Origin: Tatumella citrea
Lineage (GTDB): Bacteria > Pseudomonadota > Gammaproteobacteria > Enterobacterales > Enterobacteriaceae
Length of the DNA: 64,000 nucleotides
NCBI RefSeq assembly: GCF_002163585.1
Contig: NZ_CP015579.1
Location: forward strand, 558,001-622,000
Reading direction: 5' to 3'
Shown: positions 19,423-27,887 of the stretch, piece by piece
Layout: the number at the start of each line of letters is the position of its first letter
How positions within the stretch are numbered: position 1 is the first letter of the stretch
Notes under the pieces: model-generated
What the model saw: the letters and a program-made list of their open reading frames with translations, nothing else
The model's database searches: none
What the model was told of the DNA's origin: nothing
Program-made: the position numbers and the translations under genes

Positions 19423-20184
19423 ATGGAACAGTCAGATCAGGAAAAAATTCTCCTTATGGACGAACAGCCAGGCATTCCTGCTCCGTTTTATGAGCGGGTT
19501 AAGGCGATGATCAAGACTAAAATTCATAGCGGTACATGGCCGGTCAATTTTCGGGTTCCTTCTGAGAGTGAACTGGTCAATTTATTTGGCTACAGCAGGA
19601 TGACCATCAACCGGGCACTGCGTGAACTCACTTCTGAAGGACTGTTGGTCCGGATGCAGGGAGTCGGGACATTTGTTGCCGAAATCCGTGGCCAGTCGGC
19701 ACTGCTGGAAATTAATAATATTGCCGATGAGATTACCAGCAGGGGACATCGCCACCATTCCAGGGTCTTTCGTCTGACAGAAATCGCTGCTGATGCACAG
19801 CAGGCGCTGAGTTTTGAAATGCAGAAAGGCAGCCGGCTGTATCACTCCCTGATTTGCCATTATGAAAATGGGGTTCCGGTGATGCTGGAAGACCGGCTGG
19901 TTAACAGCCAGGTAGTTCCTGATTATCTACAGCAGGACTTTACCCGTATCACTCCGAATGCCTATCTTTCCTCAATTGCCCCTATTGTTGAGGGCGAGCA
20001 CGTTATTGAAGCAATAAATGTCAGTCGTAACGAGAGCACCTATCTTGAGATTGACGAAATTACGCCTTGTCTGTTGGTGAACCGCCGTACCTGGACCGGA
20101 CAAAAAGAGAAAAAAATTGTGACCAGTGTCAGGCTGGTGTACCCGGGTCCACGTTACCGGCTGGAAGGGAGCATGCGTAAATGA
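19423..20184 (+). CDS. hutC: Histidine utilization repressor HutC (GntR family)
   Basis: GntR/HutC-family repressor of 253 residues. The winged helix covers about residues 20-90 (FRVPSESELVNLFGYSRMTI, NRALRELTSEGLLVRMQGVG) and a UTRA effector domain follows. In characterised bacteria HutC is released from DNA by urocanate. Three near-identical operators in the cluster fit its role. Its stop overlaps hutD by four bases. Confidence 0.95.
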   Translation: MEQSDQEKILLMDEQPGIPAPFYERVKAMIKTKIHSGTWPVNFRVPSESELVNLFGYSRMTINRALRELTSEGLLVRMQGVGTFVAEIRGQSALLEINNIADEITSRGHRHHSRVFRLTEIAADAQQALSFEMQKGSRLYHSLICHYENGVPVMLEDRLVNSQVVPDYLQQDFTRITPNAYLSSIAPIVEGEHVIEAINVSRNESTYLEIDEITPCLLVNRRTWTGQKEKKIVTSVRLVYPGPRYRLEGSMRK

Positions 20185-20753
20185 TCCGCGTACTGCGCTT
20201 TCAGGATGTGACCGTGATGCCATGGAAAAATGGCCAGGGAGAAACCCGGGAAATCTGCAAGTCCGGAGACTTGCAAGGAGAATATGACTGGCGAATTTCT
20301 GTGGCGACGATCAGCCAGTCCGGACCGTTTTCCCGCTTCGACGGCTATCTGCGTAATATCAGTGTGCTGGAAGGCGGAGGAATGTATCTGGACATTGACG
20401 GTCAGCCCGGGGCGCTTATCCGGCCATTTTGTGCCACAGATTTTTCAGGAACATCGCAGGTTTATTGCCGGGTGGTTGACGGGCCTTTGTTGGATTTTAA
20501 TGTGATTTACCGCGCAGACAGCTTTCGGGCAACCGTCAACTGGAGCGATCTGGCTGAATGGCACTATGAGGGCGGAACCCGGTTATTGCTGAATGCCGGC
20601 GCCAGCCTGACGGTACACAGCGCCGGAGAGCAGTTTTTACTGCAGCGCTATGACTGTCTGTTGACTGACGGTGAAGAGGTATTGTCGGTCAGCGATTTCC
20701 CCGGCACATCCTTTGCCAGGGTTACGCTGTCTGAAATCAGCCACAGTCAGTAA
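20181..20753 (+). CDS. hutD: HutD family protein
   Basis: HutD/Ves-type bicupin of 190 residues. Typical features are the opening RFQDVTVMPWKNGQGETREI, DWRISVATISQSGPFSRFDG, and the second-half beta strands. In Pseudomonas it is proposed to fine-tune hut expression, perhaps by binding formylglutamate; the molecular role is not settled. It is coupled to hutC by ATGA and convergent with the HutH-like gene 7 bases away. Confidence 0.9.
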   Translation: MIRVLRFQDVTVMPWKNGQGETREICKSGDLQGEYDWRISVATISQSGPFSRFDGYLRNISVLEGGGMYLDIDGQPGALIRPFCATDFSGTSQVYCRVVDGPLLDFNVIYRADSFRATVNWSDLAEWHYEGGTRLLLNAGASLTVHSAGEQFLLQRYDCLLTDGEEVLSVSDFPGTSFARVTLSEISHSQ

Positions 20754-20760
20754 ACATCAG

Positions 20761-22290
20761 TTACTGGCAGCTCAGATCCGTGAGTAGCCGGGCCAGTGTT
20801 CCTTCGCGAATAAGACCACGAATAGCCTGCATGTCAGGATAAACGGCGCTGTCCTGTTGGCGGAAAGGAACCTGCTTCCTGACCAGTGCCAGAGTCGCTT
20901 CGCTACCCACCGATGCTTTAAGTGGGCGGTGAAACTCCAGAGCCTGGCAACCACAAAGTAACTCGATTCCGATAATATCCTCTGCATTCTCAACCGCTTT
21001 TAACGCCTTTCTCGCGGCAGACACCCCCATGCTGATATGGTCTTCCTGACCGGCGCAGGTGGAAACGGTATGAATACTGGCGGGACCAGCCAGGCTGCGA
21101 TTGTCCCCGGCGAGTGCCGCTGCGGCATAGGGGGGGATCATCATGCCCGAAATCCCACTGCCCGGAGGCACCAGAAAAGCCGGTAATCCACTGAGGTGCG
21201 TATTGGTTATCCTGTCGGAACGTGCCTGTGAAGCGGTACTGAGCTGGGCGATAGCAATAGCCAGAGCATCCAGGGCCAAAGCGACCGGAGCACCGTGTCC
21301 GTTACCGCCGGGCAGGGTAATCAGTTGCTGATCTTCAATCACAAACAACGGATTGTCGGTCACACTGTTAAGTTCCCGTGTCAGGATCTGCGCACAGTTT
21401 TCCAGCTGATCGCGTACTGCACCGTGAATCTGCGGAATACAGCGCAGGCTGAGTGCATCCTGAACCCGGTGATTTTTCCAGGTTTCAAGAATTTCACTGT
21501 CGCGCAGCAGCGATCGCATAATGCGGGCGGTTTCCAGCTGTCCCGGATGCGGCCGCAACTGATGCAGCCTGGCATCATAGCCCCGGGTGTTACCACACAA
21601 GGCTTCCAGACAAATCCCGCCCGCCATATCCGCCACCGGCAATAACCGCCGGAAGTCGGCTATCGCCAGACAACCCAGCCCGGTGATTTCGTAGGTGCCG
21701 CCAATCAGGGCATGCCCTTCACGGGGCCCGGGTTTAACGACAGACATTCCTGCCAGCGCTAATGCTTGTGCAGAGGGCAGTAACTGCCCCTGATACCAGC
21801 ATTTCCCCTCACCAAACACCGACAGTCCAATATGGGCGGTGGCAATCAGATAACCCACCGATCCCCCGGAAGGTGACCAGGGGATAACCTGACGGTTAAG
21901 CATTTCCGACAGTCGTATTGCCAGCGACGAACTGACTCCGCTGTATCCCTGCAGTAATGATTTCAGCGTGACTGCCATCATGGCACGCGTTTCACGAATC
22001 GAAAGATCCGCTCCGGTGCCACAGGCATGGCTGCGTAGCATATTGATCTGCGAATCGGCGATTTGTTCGGCAGTTAGCCGGGTGCTGACCAGAGAACCTA
22101 CTCCGGTTGTCAGCCCGTAAATCACTTCCCCCTGATCAATAGCGTTACGAACGTAGCTATGAACCCTGTCCATGTTTTGCAGGGCATCGGTAGCCAGACT
22201 GACGGGGGCACCGTCAGCTATCTGTATGATTTCATCAATCGATGACTCTGCAGTTCCCAGAGTGATCGTCGTGGCAGAAGTGATACTCAT
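20761..22290 (-). CDS. hutH: HutH-like lyase-fold protein lacking the MIO triad
   Basis: Protein of 509 residues, full length for histidine ammonia-lyase and alignable throughout. The Ala-Ser-Gly triad that cyclises to the MIO electrophile is deleted: GSVG-YLIATAH (residues 143-153) stands where GSVG-ASG-DLAPLAH is expected. Other active-site positions differ too: the NGTQ Asn is Gly197, the QDPY Tyr is Leu280 and the GGNFH Phe is Gly331. Tyr58, His88, Gln277, Arg283 and Glu416 are kept. The frame is intact, so this is not decay. It is last in an operon after a betaine-type ABC importer. It is probably not a normal histidine ammonia-lyase. A trimethylamine lyase (ergothionase- or hercynine-lyase-like) is my leading idea, unproven. 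Confidence 0.85.
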   Translation of the reverse strand: MSITSATTITLGTAESSIDEIIQIADGAPVSLATDALQNMDRVHSYVRNAIDQGEVIYGLTTGVGSLVSTRLTAEQIADSQINMLRSHACGTGADLSIRETRAMMAVTLKSLLQGYSGVSSSLAIRLSEMLNRQVIPWSPSGGSVGYLIATAHIGLSVFGEGKCWYQGQLLPSAQALALAGMSVVKPGPREGHALIGGTYEITGLGCLAIADFRRLLPVADMAGGICLEALCGNTRGYDARLHQLRPHPGQLETARIMRSLLRDSEILETWKNHRVQDALSLRCIPQIHGAVRDQLENCAQILTRELNSVTDNPLFVIEDQQLITLPGGNGHGAPVALALDALAIAIAQLSTASQARSDRITNTHLSGLPAFLVPPGSGISGMMIPPYAAAALAGDNRSLAGPASIHTVSTCAGQEDHISMGVSAARKALKAVENAEDIIGIELLCGCQALEFHRPLKASVGSEATLALVRKQVPFRQQDSAVYPDMQAIRGLIREGTLARLLTDLSCQ

Positions 22291-22302
22291 GCGGATTAGC
22301 CT

Positions 22303-23178
22303 TTATTTACTCATGCCATGTTTTACCAGCCACTGGTGGGCAACATCATCAATACTGGTAAATTCTGCCAGTTGTTCATTCATATCAATCAGGTCATCTG
22401 TTGTGAGTTTGGCGGAAACTTCATTCAGAGTTGCTTCAGCAGCGCTGTCAACGGCAGCGGTTGCCACAATAGGCACCACATTCTGGGCTGCAAACAAATG
22501 GTTAGGATCTTCAAGTACCACTAAATGGTTCTTTTTGATATCCGGAGAAGTGGAGAGTATGTCTGCTGCCTGAATCTGGTTGTTTTTCAGAGCACTCAGA
22601 GTCAGCGGTCCGCCGACATCTAATACTTTGAAATCTTTAAATTTCAGCTGATAAACTTCCTGCAGGCCCGGTAGCCCCTCATGACGGGTTTTCCATTCAG
22701 CTGGTCCGCCAAGAACCAGTTGCCCGGCAATGGGCTTTAAGTCACTGATGGATTTCAGATGATATTTCTCAGCGGTTTTCTGAGTGACCGCCAGTACATC
22801 ACGGTCTTCTGCCGGTGAAATATTCAGCATTTTTAAGCCCTCAGGTAGTTTTGCAGCAAGGGCTTTTGCGACTTCATCACTGCTGTGAGCATCATTCTTT
22901 GCATCCAGATAGCTCAGTAATGCACCGCTGTATTCCGGAATAACATTAATCGAGCCATCCCGCAGCGCAGGAATATAGACTTCGCGGCTGCCGATATTCA
23001 GTTTAGTGTCTACCGGAATATTTTTGGCTTTTAACGCCCCGGCGTAAATGGTTCCCAGTAACTGGCTTTCCGGAAAGTCAGCAGAACCAATGATCACTTT
23101 AGAGGCTGCCCATGCACCGCTGGTGGCCGATAGCAGCAGAGCAGAAAGGAGCGTCAGGGCACTGTTTTTCATCTTCAT
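22303..23178 (-). CDS. QAT/OpuC-type ABC transporter binding protein
   Basis: Periplasmic binding protein of 291 residues with a signal peptide ending near SGAWA. The sequence resembles OsmF/YehZ and OpuCC: KVIIGSADFPESQLLGTIY, then NVIPEYSGALLSYL, and the Tyr of EYSG is typical of quaternary-amine binders. The family binds glycine betaine, choline and related compounds. EgtU, for ergothioneine, is a relative. It lies 12 bases before the HutH-like gene and 29 bases after the permease, so all are one operon. The substrate is probably a histidine-related or quaternary compound (inference). Confidence 0.88.
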   Translation of the reverse strand: MKMKNSALTLLSALLLSATSGAWAASKVIIGSADFPESQLLGTIYAGALKAKNIPVDTKLNIGSREVYIPALRDGSINVIPEYSGALLSYLDAKNDAHSSDEVAKALAAKLPEGLKMLNISPAEDRDVLAVTQKTAEKYHLKSISDLKPIAGQLVLGGPAEWKTRHEGLPGLQEVYQLKFKDFKVLDVGGPLTLSALKNNQIQAADILSTSPDIKKNHLVVLEDPNHLFAAQNVVPIVATAAVDSAAEATLNEVSAKLTTDDLIDMNEQLAEFTSIDDVAHQWLVKHGMSK

Positions 23179-23207
23179 CTTGATATCCTTTGGCGCACTA
23201 TGCGCGG

Positions 23208-23888
23208 TTATTGGGTTTTCAAACGGCGGGTAATTCCGGGAGACACGACATATTTTTCTCCCAGAGCAAATAACACATCGATCAGCAAAGCCAGCAGGGC
23301 AATTAATATCGCCCCGGCCACCATCTGGTTAAAATCATTGGCAGCGCGGCCATCAATAATTAACCGGCCCAGTCCTCCTAAAGAGACATAAGCCGCAATG
23401 GTGGCAGTAGAAATGATTTGCAGAGCAGCACTGCGAATACCGGACAGGATCAGTGGCAGTGCACAGGGCAGTTCAACCTGCAGTAAGATCTGACGCGGAG
23501 TTAAGCCAATGCCGATGGCAGCATCTCTGACACTGGGTTCGACCGCACGAATGCCGGCATGAACGCCGAGCGCCACCGGCGGCAGGGCCAGTACCACCAG
23601 AACCAGGATACAAGGCACGACAAATGCCATATCCGATTCAAATGATCCCGACAGTAATATCACCAGCAGAATAATAAGCCCGAAAGAGGGCAGTGAACGC
23701 AGTGCATTAGTTGAGCCGATCAGTAAGGCTTCGCCTTTACCGGTATGGCCGGTATAGCATCCCACCGGAAAGGCAATAATTACCGCAATCAACAGTGACA
23801 CGGCGCTGTAGCCGATATGCTGAGCCAGCAGTGGCAGAATACCGTCGTCCCCGGTCCAGTGGGCAGGATTTAAAAACCAGTCAATCAT
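23208..23888 (-). CDS. QAT-type ABC transporter permease
   Basis: Inner-membrane permease of 226 residues in the OpuCB/YehW family. About six hydrophobic helices are visible. The ATPase-contact loop reads VEPSVRDAAIGIGLTPRQIL, followed by QVELPCALPLILSGIRSAA, the family hallmark. It is two bases downstream of the other permease gene. Two different permease subunits are usual in OsmU/OpuC systems. Confidence 0.9.
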   Translation of the reverse strand: MIDWFLNPAHWTGDDGILPLLAQHIGYSAVSLLIAVIIAFPVGCYTGHTGKGEALLIGSTNALRSLPSFGLIILLVILLSGSFESDMAFVVPCILVLVVLALPPVALGVHAGIRAVEPSVRDAAIGIGLTPRQILLQVELPCALPLILSGIRSAALQIISTATIAAYVSLGGLGRLIIDGRAANDFNQMVAGAILIALLALLIDVLFALGEKYVVSPGITRRLKTQ

Positions 23889-23890
23889 GA

Positions 23891-24535
23891 TTATCCTCTC
23901 AGGGGTTGCCAGTGACTGAGCCGACGGGTGGTAAATACCACCAGCCGATCCAGGATCAGTGCCAGTAATATGCTCAGCGCAATGCCGGCAATAATCGGAG
24001 TGAGGAACTGCAACTGAAATCCCTGGGTAAACAGTGAACCCAGCTGCGGGGTGCCGATTAATGCGGCGACAGAAACGATACTGACATTAGAAACAATGGC
24101 GACCCGCATACCAGCACCAATCACCGGCACTGCCAGAGGCAGATTGACCTGGAAAAACTGCTGTAGCGGCGTGAAGCCAATAGCAGAGGCGGCCTGGCGG
24201 GTATCCGGCGATACCGAATCCAGCCCGTCACTGACAATGCGTACCAGTAATGCAAAGCTATAAATGGTCAGAGCAACCAGTACGTTGATCGGGTCAAGGA
24301 TTTTGGTGCCGAGCAGCGGTGGTAACAATACAAACAGGGCCAGCGAAGGAATGGTGTAAAGCAGGCCAAATATATTGATAATAAAAGACTTTAATAACGA
24401 CAGCCGGTTGATTCCCCAACCCACAGGGATAGCCAGTATCAGACCCACTAACACAGGGACAATGGATAAATAGCTATGCCACAGCAGCAGTTGCAGGATG
24501 GTGTTATGTTGACTCCATAGCCAGTCGAATCTCAT
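23891..24535 (-). CDS. QAT-type ABC transporter permease
   Basis: Second permease of the same importer, 214 residues from the ATG that follows a strong GGAGG site. An upstream in-frame ATG exists, but the ribosome site then lies inside the gene. The coupling loop reads VSPDTRQAASAIGFTPLQQF, then QVNLPLAVPVIGAGMRVA. The start overlaps the stop of the ATPase gene (ATGA), so translation is coupled. Confidence 0.9.
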   Translation of the reverse strand: MRFDWLWSQHNTILQLLLWHSYLSIVPVLVGLILAIPVGWGINRLSLLKSFIINIFGLLYTIPSLALFVLLPPLLGTKILDPINVLVALTIYSFALLVRIVSDGLDSVSPDTRQAASAIGFTPLQQFFQVNLPLAVPVIGAGMRVAIVSNVSIVSVAALIGTPQLGSLFTQGFQLQFLTPIIAGIALSILLALILDRLVVFTTRRLSHWQPLRG

Positions 24536-25629
24536 ACCACCTCCGCCGGAGTGCTTTTGCATCTGTTCAGTACTTCATCCAGCGCGATGCTGCCGAGAGG
24601 CTGTTGTTGATCATTGACTAAAACTGCACGGTGACAAGGAGAGCTGAGTGCTGCATCCAGCAGATGGCGGAGTGAGCCTGAGACATGGCAGAAGGTTGCT
24701 CCCAGATTGACAAATTGCACCTCGGCAGTGGCGATTTGCTGACGGGTATCCAGCCAGCCAAGCGCTTTTCCTTCATGAGTGACTAACACCCAGGGATCAA
24801 TGGCTATCTGGCGGGCTTGTGACAGGCTACTCCCCAGTTCAACCGAAGGCTCCTCACGCAACGGCAGGTCACTGCCTGCATCGCGAAAACTGAGTTTACG
24901 ATAGCCACGATCCCTGCCGATGAAATCGGCCACAAACGGGTTTTGTGGCGTATTCAGTAATTCTCCCGGGGTCGCTATCTGGGCCAGTCGTCCTCCCGGA
25001 CGCAATACTGCCACCTGATCCCCGAGTTTCATGGCCTCATCGATATCATGAGTTACCATAATGATGGTTTTACTGACCGCCCGTTGAATCCTTAAAAACT
25101 CATCCTGTAACTGCTCACGGACCACCGGGTCAACGGCACTGAAAGGTTCATCCATCAGCATAAATTCAGGGTCTGCGGCCAGGGCTCTGGCGACACCCAC
25201 CCGCTGCTGCTGTCCGCCGGACAGCTGCCACGGATAACGTTTAGACATTGAGCCATCCAGACCGACTACTTCCAGCAACTCTGCAGCCCGTTTCCGGGCT
25301 TTAGTTTTGGCGACGCCACACAGGATGGCGGTGGTTGCAATATTGTCGAGTATGTTTTTATGTGGAAACAGCCCGGCATTCTGGATGACATAGCCGATAC
25401 GGCGGCGTAGCTGGACAACATCCATTTGTTCGGTAGCTTCACCATTAAGCAGAATCTGCCCGGTAGAAGGTTCAACCAGGCGGTTGATCATTCGTAATGA
25501 GGTGGTTTTACCGCAGCCGCTTGGGCCAACCAGTACCGTAATTTTCCCGCCCTGAGCTTCAAGATTCAGCCCGTCGACGACAACTGCCCCGTTACCATAG
25601 TGTTTGGTTACATTCCGGAAGGTAATCAT
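24532..25629 (-). CDS. QAT-type ABC transporter ATPase (OpuCA/ProV-like)
   Basis: ABC ATPase of 365 residues. Walker A VGPSGCGKTTSLRM, signature LSGGQQQRVGVARAL, Walker B FMLMDEPFSAVDP and the His switch VTHDIDEAM are all intact. The C-terminal 100 residues look like paired CBS modules, as in osmolyte importers. I start at the ATG giving MITFRNVTKHYG. The open frame extends 28 codons further, across the operator region. First gene of the operon leading through two permeases and the binding protein to the HutH-like gene. A HutC-like site lies at 25702-25713. Confidence 0.9.
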   Translation of the reverse strand: MITFRNVTKHYGNGAVVVDGLNLEAQGGKITVLVGPSGCGKTTSLRMINRLVEPSTGQILLNGEATEQMDVVQLRRRIGYVIQNAGLFPHKNILDNIATTAILCGVAKTKARKRAAELLEVVGLDGSMSKRYPWQLSGGQQQRVGVARALAADPEFMLMDEPFSAVDPVVREQLQDEFLRIQRAVSKTIIMVTHDIDEAMKLGDQVAVLRPGGRLAQIATPGELLNTPQNPFVADFIGRDRGYRKLSFRDAGSDLPLREEPSVELGSSLSQARQIAIDPWVLVTHEGKALGWLDTRQQIATAEVQFVNLGATFCHVSGSLRHLLDAALSSPCHRAVLVNDQQQPLGSIALDEVLNRCKSTPAEVV

Positions 25630-25701
25630 CTTGATGTTCCATGGTGTTGGTGAATGACTCGCTGTAACAGGACAGCGGATAAATGCTGTTGATGTATATC
25701 C

Positions 25702-25713
25702 TTGTATGTACAA
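25702..25713. promoter_or_regulatory. HutC-like operator before the ABC/HutH-like operon
   Basis: TTGTATGTACAA differs from the other two hut sites at two positions and is itself a near-perfect palindrome. It lies 73-84 bases upstream of the ATPase start, a natural operator position. It ties the ABC importer and HutH-like gene to the HutC regulon. Confidence 0.7.
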
Positions 25714-26049
25714 CTAGCAATCTTTATGCCATCTGCAGTTTTTGCCTTGAGCTGTGTTTGGTTAGTGTGTTGTTTAATAAGAATTAATTTGATTTTATTT
25801 ATTAGGCTATCTGAGTGAGAGAGCGAAGATATTCAGCGTGGTTATTAATTTTTTCGTGACCGGTATCGGTTTTTTAGTATTTTTTGCACGATTACAGTGC
25901 GTTTGCGGCTGTTTTTTGCACTAAAATTGAACTTTATGCAATAACCTTCCTGCTTTTTGTCCGGGTTTATTAAAAATAAATTTAAATAACAAATTGATTA
26001 ATAATGGGAATTTATGTTTTTTATCAACCTGGCATTAAATATGCTTATC

Positions 26050-26061
26050 ATGTATATACAA
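26050..26061. promoter_or_regulatory. HutC operator before hutU
   Basis: ATGTATATACAA, the exact reverse complement of the hutF-hutC site, 65-76 bases upstream of the chosen hutU start. It is expected to control the hutU-permease-hutI-hutG operon. Confidence 0.75.
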
Positions 26062-26125
26062 GTAAGGTGCAGTACACACCCCCTCCCTGCCACTGACTGC
26101 AGGTAATATGAAGAAGGTAAGGCGC

Positions 26126-27802
26126 ATGACTAAGCAAACAACCCGTTTTCGTGATGTTGAAATCCGTTCCCCGCGTGGTAACACGCTGAATGCTAAAAGC
26201 TGGCTGACAGAAGCTCCGCTGCGGATGCTGATGAACAACCTTGATCCTGAAGTTGCTGAAAACCCGAAAGAACTGGTGGTTTATGGTGGCATTGGTCGGG
26301 CAGCCAGAAACTGGGAATGCTATGACAAAATCGTCTCAACACTTAAACAGCTTGAAGATGATGAAACATTGCTGGTGCAGTCAGGCAAGCCGGTAGGGGT
26401 ATTTAAAACTCACAGCAATGCTCCGCGTGTGTTGATTGCTAACTCCAATCTGGTTCCACACTGGGCAACCTGGGAGCATTTTAATGAACTGGATGCCAAA
26501 GGACTGGCAATGTACGGACAAATGACCGCCGGTTCATGGATCTATATTGGCAGCCAGGGGATTGTGCAGGGCACTTACGAGACTTTTGTTGAAGCAGGCC
26601 GTCAGCATTATGACGGCTCTTTACGTGGTCGTTGGGTGTTGACTGCCGGGCTGGGTGGAATGGGTGGTGCTCAACCGTTAGCTGCCACACTGGCCGGTGC
26701 CTGCTCACTGAACATTGAATGCCAGCAGTCACGTATCGATTTTCGTCTGCGTACCAGGTATGTGGATGAACAGGCCAGCTCACTGGATGATGCACTGGAA
26801 CGCCTGAAAAATTACACCGCCAAAGGTGAGGCAATTTCTATTGCATTACACGGCAACGCAGCAGAGATATTACCTGAGCTGGTTCGCCGTGGTGTACGTC
26901 CGGATATGGTTACAGACCAGACCAGTGCTCATGACCCGTTAAACGGATATCTGCCGGTAGGTTGGGACTGGGAAACTTATCGCGCTAAAGCAGAATCAGA
27001 ACCGGCTGCCGTGATCCTCGCCGCTAAAAACTCGATGGCTCAGCATGTTCAGGCGATGCTGGATTTTCAGAAACAGGGTATTCCGGTATTTGATTACGGT
27101 AACAATATCCGCCAGATGGCGATGGAAATGGGTGTGAAAAATGCCTTTGATTTCCCTGGATTTGTTCCTGCTTACATCCGTCCATTGTTCTGCCGGGGGA
27201 TTGGGCCTTTCCGCTGGGCGGCACTGTCAGGCTCTGCCGAAGATATTTACCGTACCGATGCCAAAGTAAAAGAACTGATTCCCGATGACGAACATCTGCA
27301 TCGCTGGCTGGATATGGCCCGTGAGCGTATCAGCTTCCAGGGATTACCTGCCCGCATCTGCTGGGTCGGTTTAGGTCAGCGCGCCCGTCTCGGCCTGGCA
27401 TTTAATGAAATGGTTCGCAGTGGCGAACTCTCTGCGCCTATCGTGATTGGCCGTGATCATCTGGATTCAGGGTCCGTTGCCAGCCCGAACCGTGAAACAG
27501 AATCGATGAAAGATGGCTCCGATGCTGTATCAGACTGGCCGTTGCTCAATGCTCTGCTTAATACCGCCAGTGGCGCAACCTGGGTCTCTTTGCACCACGG
27601 CGGCGGTGTAGGTATGGGCTTCTCCCAGCACTCCGGGATGGTCATTGTTTGTGATGGCACCGATGAAGCCGCAGAACGTATTGCCCGGGTTCTGAGTAAT
27701 GACCCGGCAACAGGTGTTATGCGTCATGCCGATGCCGGCTACGACATTGCGATCGAGTGTGCCCGTGAACAGGGTCTGAATCTGCCGATGATTAACGGCT
27801 GA
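26126..27802 (+). CDS. hutU: Urocanate hydratase HutU
   Basis: Urocanase of 558 residues that hydrates urocanate to 4-imidazolone-5-propanoate using tightly bound NAD+ as electrophile. The sequence is close to Pseudomonas HutU along its whole length. It has the Rossmann loop [35 protein letters not shown] and the C-terminal [18 protein letters not shown]. The start gives the family-like [14 protein letters not shown]. An ATG six codons upstream is possible. Nothing suggests an altered substrate, so urocanate itself should be the pathway entry point. First gene of a four-gene operon. Confidence 0.96.
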   Translation: MTKQTTRFRDVEIRSPRGNTLNAKSWLTEAPLRMLMNNLDPEVAENPKELVVYGGIGRAARNWECYDKIVSTLKQLEDDETLLVQSGKPVGVFKTHSNAPRVLIANSNLVPHWATWEHFNELDAKGLAMYGQMTAGSWIYIGSQGIVQGTYETFVEAGRQHYDGSLRGRWVLTAGLGGMGGAQPLAATLAGACSLNIECQQSRIDFRLRTRYVDEQASSLDDALERLKNYTAKGEAISIALHGNAAEILPELVRRGVRPDMVTDQTSAHDPLNGYLPVGWDWETYRAKAESEPAAVILAAKNSMAQHVQAMLDFQKQGIPVFDYGNNIRQMAMEMGVKNAFDFPGFVPAYIRPLFCRGIGPFRWAALSGSAEDIYRTDAKVKELIPDDEHLHRWLDMARERISFQGLPARICWVGLGQRARLGLAFNEMVRSGELSAPIVIGRDHLDSGSVASPNRETESMKDGSDAVSDWPLLNALLNTASGATWVSLHHGGGVGMGFSQHSGMVIVCDGTDEAAERIARVLSNDPATGVMRHADAGYDIAIECAREQGLNLPMING

Positions 27803-27817
27803 TCCGGACAATGAGGC

Positions 27818-27863
27818 ACGGAAATTGCTGTTTCCGTTATATATCGTGCGGCTCAGGCCGCAC
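27818..27863 (+). other. Two tandem hairpins between hutU and the permease gene
   Basis: ACGGAAA/TTTCCGT (27818-27837) and GTGCGGC/GCCGCAC with a TCAG loop (27846-27863) lie back to back in the 85-base gap. Without T runs they are more likely RNA processing or stability elements than full terminators. They could separate hutU mRNA levels from those of the downstream genes. Confidence 0.5.
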
Positions 27864-27887
27864 ATTTACTGGTTGCGGGAGATCACG

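Larger units (their letters stand above)
25630..26125. other. Divergent control region of the two hut operons
   Basis: About 500 AT-rich bases between the ABC/HutH-like operon and hutU. It carries one HutC-type site near each end (25702-25713 and 26050-26061). The central 25740-26040 part is AT-rich without a gene. Two promoters, one per direction, are expected. Confidence 0.65.

Noticed and set aside
20761..22290. HutH-like gene as a simple pseudogene
   Set aside because: There are no frameshifts or stops, length is normal, and the missing triad is an exact three-codon gap with several matching active-site changes, which points to a changed function.
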